Below are positions 17,807-26,996 of a stretch of DNA of 64,000 nt, piece after piece; the stretch's first letter is position 1; each line of letters starts with the position of its first letter. The stretch is taken from contig JANRIH010000020.1 of assembly GCA_033765145.1 (NCBI GenBank), forward strand, positions 62,001 through 126,000, read 5' to 3'. The position numbers and the translations under genes were made by a program. Source of the stretch: JAGVSR01 sp033765145. Its GTDB lineage: Bacteria > Pseudomonadota > Alphaproteobacteria > Rhizobiales > Hyphomicrobiaceae. The notes below the pieces were generated by a model. It searched no databases. It was not told the DNA's origin and saw only the letters and a list, made by a program, of their open reading frames with translations.

Positions 17807-18523
17807 TCAACTTCTCACGTCGATCTGGCGGGAGACAATAGCCGCAAATTCGTCCGCGAACGCCTCGAGGCGCTGGCTGATCTCGGCACTGTCGGCGGAG
17901 AACTTGTTGTAGAAGACGACCGCGGGAATAGCAGCGACGAGGCCCAGGGCGGTTGCGAACAGCGCTTCCGCGATGCCCGGCGCCACGACGGCGAGATTGG
18001 TATTCTTGGAGATCGCGATCGCCTGGAACGACACCATGATGCCCCAAACCGTGCCGAAGAGACCGACGAACGGCGCGGTCGAACCCACCGTCGCGAGGAA
18101 CAGAAGCCGGCGATCGAGACGTTCCATCTCGCGGCTGATCGTGACGTCCATCACCTTCTCGACGCGAAGCTGGATGCCACCTAGCGCGCGGATGTTGCCT
18201 TCGACGGAGCGCTTCCATTCGCGCATGGCGGCGACGAAAAGAGCTCCCATGACGATCGGCTGGCCGCGGGAGAGAGAGGCATAGAGATCGTCGAGCGATT
18301 GTCCCGACCAGAACGTCTGTTCGAACCGGTCGGCCTCTATGCGTGCGCGGCGAAATGAGATGAGCTTCTCGACGATGATCGCCCACGACCAGACAGACGC
18401 GAGCACGAGACAGCTCATGACGATCTGGACGACGGGCGAGGCGTGAATGAAGAGTTCGTAGAACGAGATGCCCGGCGTCGCCAAGGGCGTCAGGGCCGGT
18501 TGGGCGCCATCAGTAGGATTCAT
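17807..18523 (-). CDS. tolQ: Tol-Pal motor protein TolQ (ExbB family)
   Basis: TolQ is the proton-channel subunit working with TolR. The 238-residue product has three membrane segments (IVMSCLVLASVWSWAIIV; LLFLATVGSTAPFVGLFGTVWGIMVSF; LFATALGLVAAIPAVVFYN), and the last two carry the family motifs VGSTAPFVGLFGTVWGIM and GLVAAIPAV. The ATG at 18523 gives the usual N-terminus (MNPTDGAQPALTPLA); the frame extends upstream but without similarity to the family. It is the first gene of the tolQ-orphan-tolR-tolA-tolB run. Confidence 0.95.
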   Translation of the reverse strand: MNPTDGAQPALTPLATPGISFYELFIHASPVVQIVMSCLVLASVWSWAIIVEKLISFRRARIEADRFEQTFWSGQSLDDLYASLSRGQPIVMGALFVAAMREWKRSVEGNIRALGGIQLRVEKVMDVTISREMERLDRRLLFLATVGSTAPFVGLFGTVWGIMVSFQAIAISKNTNLAVVAPGIAEALFATALGLVAAIPAVVFYNKFSADSAEISQRLEAFADEFAAIVSRQIDVRS

Positions 18524-18921
18524 CGGATGAAGACCGCCATTTGTGAAGTTCACAGAGCCACGGCGCGAGGACGACGGCGGCCGCAGAGTAGCCTCAACTC
18601 GATCGCGCCGGACCCGATCGAGATCCGCTTGCCGCGTTCGGTCCAGGACGCGACACGCCGGTTTCGGCCCTGTGGCACCATCCCTGTCTACCCCCGGTGC
18701 CACCAGCGGGCATGTTGCCGCGCAATTTGACCAAACAAGGGCGCATCGTCGCGGCCCGCAGCAGCAAGTTGTTCAGGCAAAAAGGAAAGCTGACTTTTGC
18801 GCCGGACTGCCTTTAGCGCGGGCAGTGTCGACTGTCGAATGGGCGCGGCTTCGACAGGCGTTGTGATCGTGGGCTGGGCCACTGCCGTTCGTCCACGCAC
18901 ATTGCTCAAGGCCGGACGGCG

Positions 18922-19608
18922 CTATCCTGGCTTGACGTTCGTTCCTTCTCCGGCCGGCTCCGCCGACAACTCGGACCAGAGACCTGACGCACGGTCGTAC
19001 ACGACGACCTCGGCCGTCTCCATGTCGTAGAGCCAGCCGTGGAGCCCGATGCGGCCCTCATCGACGCCGCGCCGCACGATCTCGTACGTCATCAAGTTGT
19101 CGAGCTGGAATTGGATGTGCGCCGCGATGGTCGCCATCAGCCGCTCGTTGCCGGTAATGCGTGCCGCTCGGATCAACTCGTGCGCGGGCCGCGTCAGCTC
19201 CACCCATCGGCCGAGGTGAGCCTCGACGTTCGGGGGAATCGGCTCGAGCAGCGCCTGGATGCCGCCGCAGCCGGTATGTCCGCACACGACGATATCGTCG
19301 ATGCCGAGATGATCGAGCGCGTATTCGATTGCCGCCCCGACACTCGAATCTTCAGCGGACGCCGGTGGCACACAGTTCGCGATGTTCCGGATTTCGAACA
19401 GTTCGCCGGGGTCGGCCGACGTGATCTGCGACGGGACTACGCGGCTATCGGCGCATCCAATCCAGAGCAGCTTCGGCCTTTGTTTCTTCGAGGCCAGGGC
19501 GGCGTAGAACGCGCGATCGCGCTCGAACCTTTGGCGGAACCGCTGATAGCCTTCCTGGGCGTCCCGAATATCGAGATCCACGCCCATTTCGTCCTTCACC
19601 GTGACCAT
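18922..19608 (-). CDS. Beta-class carbonic anhydrase
   Basis: It interconverts CO2 and bicarbonate. The zinc site is complete: Cys52 and the Asp54-Arg56 dyad in IGCADSRVVPS, then His111 and Cys114 in VVCGHTGCGGIQAL. At 228 residues it matches bacterial beta-CAs of the Can/CynT type. The C-terminal GRIGLHGWLYDMETAEVVVYD is also typical. It lies between tolQ and lpxD in the same direction, in a space that in many relatives is absent because ybgC adjoins tolQ. Confidence 0.95.
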   Translation of the reverse strand: MVTVKDEMGVDLDIRDAQEGYQRFRQRFERDRAFYAALASKKQRPKLLWIGCADSRVVPSQITSADPGELFEIRNIANCVPPASAEDSSVGAAIEYALDHLGIDDIVVCGHTGCGGIQALLEPIPPNVEAHLGRWVELTRPAHELIRAARITGNERLMATIAAHIQFQLDNLMTYEIVRRGVDEGRIGLHGWLYDMETAEVVVYDRASGLWSELSAEPAGEGTNVKPG

Positions 19609-19802
19609 GATTTCGCCTCGACGCGAACTTCACGAGACTTTGACGCGATCGCAATGCGGCTTCAGACATGCATTCGGGCGCGCTCTAGGCCGGATTTTTG
19701 CCGAGTACGGCTGCGATTGTCCACGACCTGCGTGAGCAGAATGCCGTGCGACGCGCTCGGGGAGTGTCGAGGATCAAGCGCCGTTGCTCGCGGCAGCCAC
19801 CA

Positions 19803-20846
19803 TCACGTCCGGTCGGACCGCAGGCGGCCGAGGCGCCGGACGGCGGCAACTTGCCGGGCCCAATCGCCGAAGGGGACGGCGGGCGTGCCACCCATCCGCG
19901 CACCTTTTGGCACGTCGTCCTTGGCGTGCGACATGCCCGCAATCTGGGCGCCGCTGCCGACCTTGACATGCCCGAGCACACCCGATTGAGCGCCCATCAC
20001 CACGAAATCGCCGAGTTCCGTCGATCCAGCGATGCCGCTCTGCGCGACGATCACGCAGTGCCGGCCGATCACGACGTTATGGCCGATTTGAACGAGATTA
20101 TCGATCTTCGTACCGCTGCCGACGATGGTATCTGTCAAGGCTCCACGATCGATCGTGGTGTTGGCGCCGATCTCGACGTTGTCGCCGATGAGGACGCGCC
20201 CAATTTGGGGCACCTTGTCGTGGCCGCCGTTACCCATGGCGAAGCCGAAGCCGTCTTGCCCGATGCGCACGCCCGCGTGCAGAATGACGTTGTCGCCGAG
20301 GATGGCATGCGTCACCGTGCAACTCGGTCCGATGTAGCCGTTGGAACCGATCACGACCCGATAGCCGACGACCGCGCCAGCACAGATGGTCGAATTGGCG
20401 CCGATGACGGCTTCGCGGCCGACGATGGCGCCCGGCTCGATTACGACACCGTCGGCCAGCGTCGCGCTCGGATGGATCATGCCAAGGTTGGCGTCGGCCG
20501 CGAAGCGCGCCGCCTTCGAGTGGCGTGCGTCGGCGTAGAAGAGCGTCAATGCGCGTGCAAACGAACGGTAGGGCGACCGGGACCGAAGTGCCACCACGCC
20601 GTCGGGGAGGCGTCCGACGTCCTGCGCCGCGACGATACATGCCGCAGCCGACGTTTCCGAGAGCGCGCTCAAGTAACGGCGATTGTCGAAGAAGGACACA
20701 TGACGAGGCCCCGCGACGTTCAGGGGGCGAACGTCGTCGATCAGCGTGTCGCCGTCACCGGGCGCGACGATGTCGGCCTCCGCGGCCTCGGCAATCGCTG
20801 TCAGGGTGAAGGGACCCGACCGGTCGAAGAACCCCGGATGATCCAT
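19803..20846 (-). CDS. lpxD: UDP-3-O-acylglucosamine N-acyltransferase LpxD
   Basis: LpxD adds the second acyl chain in lipid A synthesis. An N-terminal uridine-binding domain (DVRPLNVAGPRHVSFFDN) is followed by a left-handed helix of hexapeptide repeats (about residues 125-320). The likely catalytic His is H256 in QIGHNVVIG; the adjacent NGGHDKVPQIG loop is also conserved. The ATG at 20846 has GGAGG 5 bases upstream, so it is preferred over ATGs further out. LpxD is usually flanked by bamA and fabZ/lpxA; here it stands alone beside Tol genes and a carbonic anhydrase. Confidence 0.95.
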   Translation of the reverse strand: MDHPGFFDRSGPFTLTAIAEAAEADIVAPGDGDTLIDDVRPLNVAGPRHVSFFDNRRYLSALSETSAAACIVAAQDVGRLPDGVVALRSRSPYRSFARALTLFYADARHSKAARFAADANLGMIHPSATLADGVVIEPGAIVGREAVIGANSTICAGAVVGYRVVIGSNGYIGPSCTVTHAILGDNVILHAGVRIGQDGFGFAMGNGGHDKVPQIGRVLIGDNVEIGANTTIDRGALTDTIVGSGTKIDNLVQIGHNVVIGRHCVIVAQSGIAGSTELGDFVVMGAQSGVLGHVKVGSGAQIAGMSHAKDDVPKGARMGGTPAVPFGDWARQVAAVRRLGRLRSDRT

Positions 20847-20952
20847 GCTCGCCTCCATGCTCGCTTGGGAATTCCGGACGTTCGAATCGACGCCTGCGCT
20901 CGAATGACCGACCAACTAGAGCCACACTAGTCCGTCGAATTCGACGCGCTGT

Positions 20953-21144
20953 TCATCGCTGCTTCTTGGTGGGGGGAGGAGTGAGTGCCTCTCGCGCTAG
21001 CCGCTCTTCCCTGAGACGCGCGGTCTTCGCCCGAATCGCCACTCTCTGCGCTTCCAGCTCCGACATGACTTGGGACTGCTCTTGCATGCGACGCAACTTT
21101 CGTTCCGCCGTCGCACTTAACGCAGTCTTCGGTGGTTGAAGCAT
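20953..21144 (-). CDS. Small basic helical protein
   Basis: A 63-residue, highly charged protein (LSATAERKLRRMQEQSQVM, then AIRAKTARLREERLAREAL, ending PPPTKKQR), predicted almost wholly alpha-helical. The ATG at 21144 has a GGGAG ribosome site about 10 bases upstream. It is read in the same direction as lpxD and cspA. I believe similar small proteins occur in other Hyphomicrobiales, but this is from memory and not checked. Function is unknown; RNA or protein binding is only a guess from its charge. Confidence 0.65.
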   Translation of the reverse strand: MLQPPKTALSATAERKLRRMQEQSQVMSELEAQRVAIRAKTARLREERLAREALTPPPTKKQR

Positions 21145-21226
21145 GAGCGAATAACTCCCGTCATCTCATAAAGAAGAGACCGTGGCCGACCGTCAGGCAT
21201 GAGCCGGCAGCGACCTCTTCAAAGTG

Positions 21227-21249
21227 CGGCGGCGCGTGGATCGCCGCCG
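21227..21249 (-). terminator. Hairpin downstream of cold-shock gene
   Basis: A perfect 8-bp GC stem (CGGCGGCG / CGCCGCCG) with a 7-base loop lies 23 bases past the cspA stop. No U-run follows, so it may be a weak terminator or an mRNA 3' stabiliser. Confidence 0.4.
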
Positions 21250-21271
21250 TGGTTCTTGTAGAAAATAACGC

Positions 21272-21481
21272 TCAGGCGGCGCGAAGATTGTCGGCGGAAG
21301 ATTTGCCGCTCCGGCGATCGGCGACGATGTCGTAAGACACCTTCTGGCCCTCGTTAAGCGTGCCCATTCCGGCGCGCTCGACGGCGCTGATATGAACGAA
21401 AACGTCGTTGCCGCCCTGGTCAGGCTGAATGAAGCCAAAGCCCTTCTGGCCATTGAACCACTTCACGGTACCTGTGTGCAT
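21272..21481 (-). CDS. Cold-shock protein (CspA family)
   Basis: A 69-residue single OB-fold nucleic-acid chaperone. It opens MHTGTVKWFNGQKGFGFIQP with RNP1 (KGFGFI) and RNP2 (VFVHI), the two RNA-binding strands. The ATG at 21481 has a GGAG ribosome site, and upstream in-frame codons have no similarity. CspA proteins melt mRNA structure after cold shock or in stationary phase. The window has a second, distinct copy at 48260-48475. Confidence 0.95.
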   Translation of the reverse strand: MHTGTVKWFNGQKGFGFIQPDQGGNDVFVHISAVERAGMGTLNEGQKVSYDIVADRRSGKSSADNLRAA

Positions 21482-21715
21482 GTTTTGAACTCCTTGGATT
21501 GAAGATGCGCGCGTCGGCTCCCCAATGATCATTGGGAAGCGGTATCTCGAGATTTTTTGGAAGGTCGTCGGTCAGGCGCGCACTTCGCGGCGAGGCCAAG
21601 TCGTTTCAGCGAAGCTCGATGCGAGAGATATAGAACTTTAGCCGTCCGTTTACAAGGATCGACTGGCGGATCAGGGACGACCGCGGCACGTGGGCTCCTG
21701 CTCGCGCCGACAGCT

Positions 21716-22186
21716 TTACCTTCCGACGGCCTCGAATCCGGCCCGGATCGCCGTCGAGAGACGAAGCGGCTTGCCTGAAACCGCCACTAGCACAACCGTC
21801 ACCTCGGCCTCGAACACAGGGCGGGCATCCCGCGTGACCGTCTGGATGAGCGTCACGCTGGCGCCGCCCAACGATTTCACGCGCGTCTCGACGAGGAGGA
21901 CGTCGTCCATGCGAGACGGTCGCAGGAACTCGCAATTCATTCGGCGTACGACGAACGCCGCGGGTTCGTGACTGTCCGATCCGTCGATCAGACGCCGGCT
22001 ATCGGTGCCGAGAAGGCGGAGAAAATCCGTGCGGCCTCGCTCGCACCAACGGATGTAGGATGCGTGGTAGGCGATTCCTCCGGCGTCGGTGTCCTCGAAG
22101 TAGACACGAACCGGCAGAATGTGCCAGCGGCCGTAAGCGTCGTCGACGATGCGGCCGGCAAGGTCGGGCCAATTGTCATTTGACAT
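21716..22186 (-). CDS. ybgC: Acyl-CoA thioesterase YbgC (Tol-Pal associated)
   Basis: A 156-residue hot-dog-fold thioesterase. The signature VYFEDTDAGGIAYHASYIRW carries the catalytic Asp34, equivalent to the Asp of the E. coli EDTDAGG motif. YbgC normally heads the tol operon, directly before tolQ. Here it is the first gene of the minus-strand run but is separated from tolQ by cspA, the small basic protein, lpxD and the carbonic anhydrase. Its role is acyl-CoA hydrolysis, probably tied to phospholipid metabolism. Confidence 0.92.
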   Translation of the reverse strand: MSNDNWPDLAGRIVDDAYGRWHILPVRVYFEDTDAGGIAYHASYIRWCERGRTDFLRLLGTDSRRLIDGSDSHEPAAFVVRRMNCEFLRPSRMDDVLLVETRVKSLGGASVTLIQTVTRDARPVFEAEVTVVLVAVSGKPLRLSTAIRAGFEAVGR

Positions 22187-22452
22187 CGGAATCTGCTCCG
22201 TCGGCGAGGAAGGTTAGGTGGCTCTCTCCTACACGAACGTCTGCAACCCTGAGGGGGAGGGTTGTCGCGTCCCTTCGACGCGATCGGCGGATTTCGATCG
22301 GCCGCCCGGGCGCCGACCTCGGTGGCGTCGATGAGACTGTCGTCACCGCGACACGGAGCGGCGCGATGCAGAGGGGTCCGCCATCGTGCAACTTGCCACA
22401 AACGGGCGGGCTGATAGAGTTACGTACACATAGTAATGCCATGACTTGAAGT

Positions 22453-24093
22453 GTGGGGAAGTGCACCTTGGCCCAAGAGACGGCAGACGCGACTCCGCCG
22501 TCGGCGGAACTGGTCGCACAAATCGCCGAACTGCTTGCGCGGCCGCCGACAGTCACCGGCATCGAACTCGATACGGACTATTTCGCTGGATCGGACGGAC
22601 GGGCATCCCAGTCATCCCATCAGCGCGTGTTGCTGCCGAACGACTATGCGTGGCGGCCGTTGGGTTCGGGTGTGCCGCCACGTGTGCCTTTGCAGCTCTG
22701 CGAGTATCTCGCCTACAAGACCGCACTCGCCTACGAGCCGACCGAACGCATCAAAGCCTTCCTCGAGAAGTGCTGCAGCGGCGTTACACACTACCGCTTC
22801 TTCGATTCCACAACGAACAAGGCGGACGCCGCAGGCGTTCTCGCCGACGCGCAAGGCTTTGGCTACGTGTTCGAGCGAAAGGCATTCCTCATCTTCCGAG
22901 GCACGACGAGCGGGAGCGACTGGACGATCAACCGGATCGACGCGCTGACCAGTGATCTCGTCAAGCCCAGCGACCGGCGCGCGAAAAGCCTGCGGAAGGA
23001 ATACGGGCGGCTGATCGACAAGCTCGGAGATCCCAATCCCGGCCGGCACGTCGGGTTCTCGATTGCGTGGGCCGCACTCAAGGACGACGTGGAGGATTGG
23101 CTCGCGGGCCTCCTAGAGCATGGCGCCATTGACAAGATCATCTACGCCGGACACTCGCTCGGCGGCGCGATGGCGCAGGTCGCGGCCTTCGATCACGCGC
23201 GCATCGAAACGGGGTTCGAGCGGGATCGCGGCATCGCGCCGAGCCGAGTCGGTGCGGTGGTGACGTTCGGCGCGCCGGCCGTCGGTGGCCCCGCGTTCTC
23301 GGCCGAATACAAGAAGTTGCTCGGCGATCGCACGGTGCTGCTCGAATCGAGCGGCGATCTCGTGCCGCGCATCATGAACCGCTGGTATTATCAGATGCTC
23401 TATCCGGTGCGCCAGCGCGTGAAGGCGGGCGTGCAGGCGCATCTCGTTTCAAGCGAAGGGTTCGCAAAAGTTTCACCACCGTGGGTTTTCGCGAGCGAGC
23501 CGCCGATGTCGGACCAGGACATCGACAACGCGGTCGCTGGACTTCGCGAGACGGCGGCCAAAACCGTTGCCGCTCTCGCCGAACAGAAAAAGCAGCAGGA
23601 TGCGGCCGAAGCCGCCAAGAAAGCCGCGGCGGACCCGAAGAATGGTGCTGCAGCACAGGCCACTCCGCCCAAGGCTCAGTCACCGAAAAATGAGCCGCCA
23701 AAGGCCGAGCCCGCGCCAACGTGGCTCTACTGGGTCCTTATCGGCGTGGTCGTCGTCGCGGCCGGCGGCGTCGTCTGGTATTTCGTGCGCCGTAAGCTCT
23801 ATTCGCACGACATCGAGGAACGCTACGCGCTCTACTTGAGCACGCTGTCCTATCAGCAGTTGCGCGCGAAGCACTGCGGAAATCTGCAACTCGCCGACAA
23901 GGAACTCGACGAGCATTTGAAGTTCGTTCGTGGCGACCTCGCGTCCAGCCATGAAATCGCGAAAGCCATTCCGGCGGTCGATGGAAGTTCGACGGCGTTC
24001 TTCGAGGCCGTGCAGAAGTTGCCTCTACCGATCAAGGTCCGCAACGACCCGGCGTTCGTCGAGTATCTCAAGCGCAACGAGACGTTTGTTTGA
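22453..24093 (+). CDS. Membrane-anchored class 3 lipase-like hydrolase
   Basis: A 546-residue alpha/beta hydrolase. The nucleophile elbow is AGHSLGGAMAQ (Ser235); an Asp in ESSGDLVPRI (302) and His in VQAHLVSS (330) complete a plausible catalytic triad. The IFRGT oxyanion strand upstream is typical of the Lipase_3 (fungal lipase-like) family. After the catalytic domain come a Lys/Ala/Pro-rich linker (about 375-420), one membrane segment from W424 to about residue 446, and a soluble domain of about 100 residues. There is no signal peptide. The start is a GTG at 22453 without a good ribosome site; a TTG at 22468 behind GGGGAAG is an alternative. The substrate is unknown. Confidence 0.8.
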   Translation: MGKCTLAQETADATPPSAELVAQIAELLARPPTVTGIELDTDYFAGSDGRASQSSHQRVLLPNDYAWRPLGSGVPPRVPLQLCEYLAYKTALAYEPTERIKAFLEKCCSGVTHYRFFDSTTNKADAAGVLADAQGFGYVFERKAFLIFRGTTSGSDWTINRIDALTSDLVKPSDRRAKSLRKEYGRLIDKLGDPNPGRHVGFSIAWAALKDDVEDWLAGLLEHGAIDKIIYAGHSLGGAMAQVAAFDHARIETGFERDRGIAPSRVGAVVTFGAPAVGGPAFSAEYKKLLGDRTVLLESSGDLVPRIMNRWYYQMLYPVRQRVKAGVQAHLVSSEGFAKVSPPWVFASEPPMSDQDIDNAVAGLRETAAKTVAALAEQKKQQDAAEAAKKAAADPKNGAAAQATPPKAQSPKNEPPKAEPAPTWLYWVLIGVVVVAAGGVVWYFVRRKLYSHDIEERYALYLSTLSYQQLRAKHCGNLQLADKELDEHLKFVRGDLASSHEIAKAIPAVDGSSTAFFEAVQKLPLPIKVRNDPAFVEYLKRNETFV

Positions 24094-24131
24094 GCGACGC
24101 ACGCGGCGCGTCGTTGCGTTGGGATCGCGCC

Positions 24132-25055
24132 CTACCCCAACTCGACCAGAACGACCTCGGGCGGTGAGCCGAAACGCACGGGATAACCCGAGCAACCGAG
24201 CCCACCCGAGACGACGAGATGGCGGCCGTCCTCGACGATGTGGCCATAGACGTACCGGCGGCCGAACCGCGATGGCACGATCGGCGCGAAACCCAGGACC
24301 CGCACCTGGCCACCGTGCGTGTGCCCAGAGATGGTCAGCGAGACGCGCGCGGGTACGCTCGGGAAAATGTCCGGTTCGTGGGCCATCAGAACGACTGGCG
24401 CGTCGTCCATGACGGCGGCGAGCGTACCGGCCAGATCATGCACGCCTTCGTAGTCGACTTTGCCGCCGCGTTTGAACGCGGCGTAGTTCTCGGGCTTCGG
24501 CCAGAAGGCCCACTGGTCGCCGAGCCCGGCGAGCCAGAACGGACGTCCATTCTTTTCGAGCCGGACGGCGTTGTTTTCGTAGACCGGGATGCCGACGGCT
24601 TCGAGCGCGCGACCGGCGGGCGTCGGACCCTGCCGCCGGACTTGCAGGCTCTCGTCCTCCCACCAGTCGTGATTGCCGAGAACGGCATGGACACCGAGCG
24701 GCGCTTTCAGCCTCGCCAATTCCGTGGCCCACGCGTGATGGGCGATCGGGCGAGCGAAGCGCCCGAGGCCATGGCCGATGACGTAGTCTCCGAGGAGGAG
24801 GACGGCATCGGGGGCCAATGCGTTCGCGCGATTGACGATCTGGCGGACGCGATCGAGGGACATCCATGGTTCGCAGATGTGGAGATCCGCGATGACTGCG
24901 AGGCGCAGTGTGAGTGACGATGGCCAGCCGGTCGGCGTCAATCGATGACGTGTGACGTTCAGGCGGAAGGGCTCGGCCAGTGCATAGCCGCCAAAACCGG
25001 CACTGCCGGCCGAGACGCCGAGCAGGGACTTCAGAAACAGGCGACGGGTGAGCAC
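24132..25055 (-). CDS. Tat-exported metallophosphoesterase
   Basis: A 307-residue calcineurin-type phosphoesterase. It has a twin-arginine signal (TRRLFLKSLLG) and the five metal motifs: DLH in LAVIADLHICE, GD in LLLGDYVIG, GNHD in VLGNHDWW, MAHEPD, and GHTHGGQ. It resembles the YkuE/YaeI group of membrane-associated phosphodiesterases, some of which act on lipid A precursors or lipoteichoic acid. The specific substrate here cannot be told. It is convergent with the lipase gene, 38 bases from its stop. Confidence 0.9.
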   Translation of the reverse strand: MLTRRLFLKSLLGVSAGSAGFGGYALAEPFRLNVTRHRLTPTGWPSSLTLRLAVIADLHICEPWMSLDRVRQIVNRANALAPDAVLLLGDYVIGHGLGRFARPIAHHAWATELARLKAPLGVHAVLGNHDWWEDESLQVRRQGPTPAGRALEAVGIPVYENNAVRLEKNGRPFWLAGLGDQWAFWPKPENYAAFKRGGKVDYEGVHDLAGTLAAVMDDAPVVLMAHEPDIFPSVPARVSLTISGHTHGGQVRVLGFAPIVPSRFGRRYVYGHIVEDGRHLVVSGGLGCSGYPVRFGSPPEVVLVELG

Positions 25056-25141
25056 GGGCGTTCCGGGATGGCGATTTCGTATCGACCGATCTTAACGCTC
25101 GGGACGGTAGTAAATTGTGAACGGCCGGACCGGACGCGGGC

Positions 25142-25891
25142 TCAAGCGGCCGTCAGCTTCTTCAAAACCTCCTCGGAGACTTCGAAGTTCGCGAAAACGC
25201 TTTGTACGTCGTCGTCGTCCTCGAGTGCGGCGATCATCTTCATGATGCTGGCGGCCGCATCTTCGTCCACGGTCGTCGAGAGGTTGGGGCGCCAGACCGT
25301 CTTGACGCTCTGGGGCTCTCCAAGTGCTTCCTCGAGCGCACCGGCAACCGTGCCGAGACTGTCGAACGAGCACGTCACGAGGTGTCCGGCTTCGTCGGAC
25401 TGCACATCGTCCGCGCCGGCTTCGATCGCCGCCTCCAGGACTTTCTCCGCTGACCCTGCGGCACTCTTGAAGGCGATCTCGCCGACGTGCGCAAACATAT
25501 GGCTGACCGAGCCCGTCGAGCCCAAGTTTCCACCGTACTTCGTGAATACGGACCGAACGACGCCGCCTGTGCGATTTCGGTTGTCGGTCAGGGCCTCTAC
25601 GATGACGGCGACGCCTCCGGGCGCATAGCCCTCGTAGCGGACGTTCTCGAAGTTCGCCATGTCGCTGCCGGCCGCCTTCTTGATGGCCCGTTCGATGTTG
25701 TCCTTCGGCATATTCTCGGCGCGCGCATCCTGGATCGCGAGGCGGAGACGGGGGTTCATGGCCGGGTCGGGCGTTCCGCTCTTGGCCGCGACCGTAATCT
25801 CGCGGGCGAGCTTGGCGAACACCTTGGCCTTCATGGCGTCCTGCTTGCCCTTGCGGTGCATGATGTTCTTGAACTGGGAATGGCCAGCCAT
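25142..25891 (-). CDS. yebC: YebC/PmpR family protein
   Basis: A 249-residue YebC/TACO1-type protein. It opens MAGHSQFKNIMHRKGKQDAMKAK, the near-invariant family N-terminus, and has NMPKDNIERAIKKAAG, YEGYAPGGVAVIVEALTDN and SVFTKYGGNLGSTGSVSHMF in the correct order. Members act on ribosomes to relieve stalling at polyproline or as transcription regulators. In many alphaproteobacteria yebC is beside ruvCAB, but those genes are not in this window. A CtrA-type box lies 100 bases upstream. Confidence 0.96.
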   Translation of the reverse strand: MAGHSQFKNIMHRKGKQDAMKAKVFAKLAREITVAAKSGTPDPAMNPRLRLAIQDARAENMPKDNIERAIKKAAGSDMANFENVRYEGYAPGGVAVIVEALTDNRNRTGGVVRSVFTKYGGNLGSTGSVSHMFAHVGEIAFKSAAGSAEKVLEAAIEAGADDVQSDEAGHLVTCSFDSLGTVAGALEEALGEPQSVKTVWRPNLSTTVDEDAAASIMKMIAALEDDDDVQSVFANFEVSEEVLKKLTAA

Positions 25892-25990
25892 GGGTGCGCT
25901 CTCGAAAGCAAATCGGGATTTAGTCAGCCGTTGTGATCGAGGCCGGTGGGGGCGGTCAAGATCGACGCTCAAGGGACCACGATGCTGGCG

Positions 25991-26006
25991 TTAACACTTT
26001 GTTAAC
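25991..26006. promoter_or_regulatory. Candidate CtrA box upstream of yebC
   Basis: TTAA-CACTTTG-TTAAC matches the CtrA consensus TTAA-N7-TTAAC exactly, and because it is embedded in GTTAAC palindromes the minus strand also matches. It sits 100 bases upstream of yebC. A third GTTAAC follows at 26022-26027, not in the 7-base register. Confidence 0.55.
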
Positions 26007-26161
26007 GCTTTTGGCAGAATCGTTAACGCCGTCGAGAGATTCGTCTCTCCTCCGGTCGTCCGAGCTGCCCAGCAGGCGACCGCCCGGCAGGGTTGTATTC
26101 CCCCTGCTCCCCTAGACGAGGTTTCCCGACCTCGTCCAATCCCCGGAGCGTGACGCCCCAG

Positions 26162-26986
26162 TCACGCGACCCAAAAAAGCGGCTCGGTCGGCTCGAGTAT
26201 GCCACCGAGCCGCAGGCTTTTTACCCGGATCGCCAGCCCCGTCCTGTCATCCGTCTCGACCGCCACGCCCGACACCGTCGCAGGTCCGTTCGCCGGTTCG
26301 AATCGCTCGCGCGGAATGCGCGTGATGAAGCGGTTCAGCGGTTCGTCGGGGTCCATGCCGAGTACCGAATTGTAGTCGCCGCACATGCCCGCATCGGACA
26401 TATAGGCTGTGCCACCCGGCAAAATGCGCTCGTCGGCCGTCGGCGTGTGGGTGTGCGTACCGACGACAAGGGTCACGCGGCTATCGAGAAAAAGTCCCAT
26501 AGCCTGCTTTTCGCTCGTCGCCTCGGCGTGGAAATCGACGACGATGGCATCGGCCCCGGATTTCAACGCGCACGATGCGAGTTCGGCGTCGATCGCGCGA
26601 AAGGGGCAGTCGAGTTCGGTCATGAACACGCGCCCCATGGCGTTGATGACCAAAACCTCCATGCCGTTCCGTGCCGTAACGAGCGAGGCGCCGCGCCCCG
26701 GCGTGCCCTTCGGAAAATTGAGCGGGCGCACGAGCCGGGTGTGACGGTTGATGAAGACGAGGGCTTCGCGCTGGTCGAAGGCATGGTTGCCGAGCGTCAC
26801 GGCATCGGCGCCGGCGTCGACGAGATCCTCGAGGATGGCTTCCGTGATACCGAAGCCGCCCGCGGAATTCTCCGCGTTGACGACAACGAAGTCGAGCGCG
26901 TAGCGCTCGCGCAGTCGCGGCAACATCTCGACAACGGCCTTGCGGCCGGCGCGGCCGACAACATCACCCAGAAACAGCAGCCTCAC
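26162..26986 (-). CDS. YmdB-family metallophosphoesterase
   Basis: A 274-residue phosphodiesterase of the YmdB/TIGR00282 family, related to Bacillus YmdB (a 2',3'-cyclic nucleotide phosphodiesterase affecting biofilm and RNA turnover). Motifs include LFLGDVVGRAGR at the N-terminus, VVNAENSAGGFGIT, TLGNHAFDQRE, VDFHAEATSEK and GTHTHTPTADERIL, which supply the dinuclear metal ligands. Full length. It ends 270 bases before the yebC start and begins 10 bases after the fau stop, so it is probably in one operon with fau. Confidence 0.92.
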   Translation of the reverse strand: MRLLFLGDVVGRAGRKAVVEMLPRLRERYALDFVVVNAENSAGGFGITEAILEDLVDAGADAVTLGNHAFDQREALVFINRHTRLVRPLNFPKGTPGRGASLVTARNGMEVLVINAMGRVFMTELDCPFRAIDAELASCALKSGADAIVVDFHAEATSEKQAMGLFLDSRVTLVVGTHTHTPTADERILPGGTAYMSDAGMCGDYNSVLGMDPDEPLNRFITRIPRERFEPANGPATVSGVAVETDDRTGLAIRVKSLRLGGILEPTEPLFWVA

Positions 26987-26996
26987 CCTCGACTCC

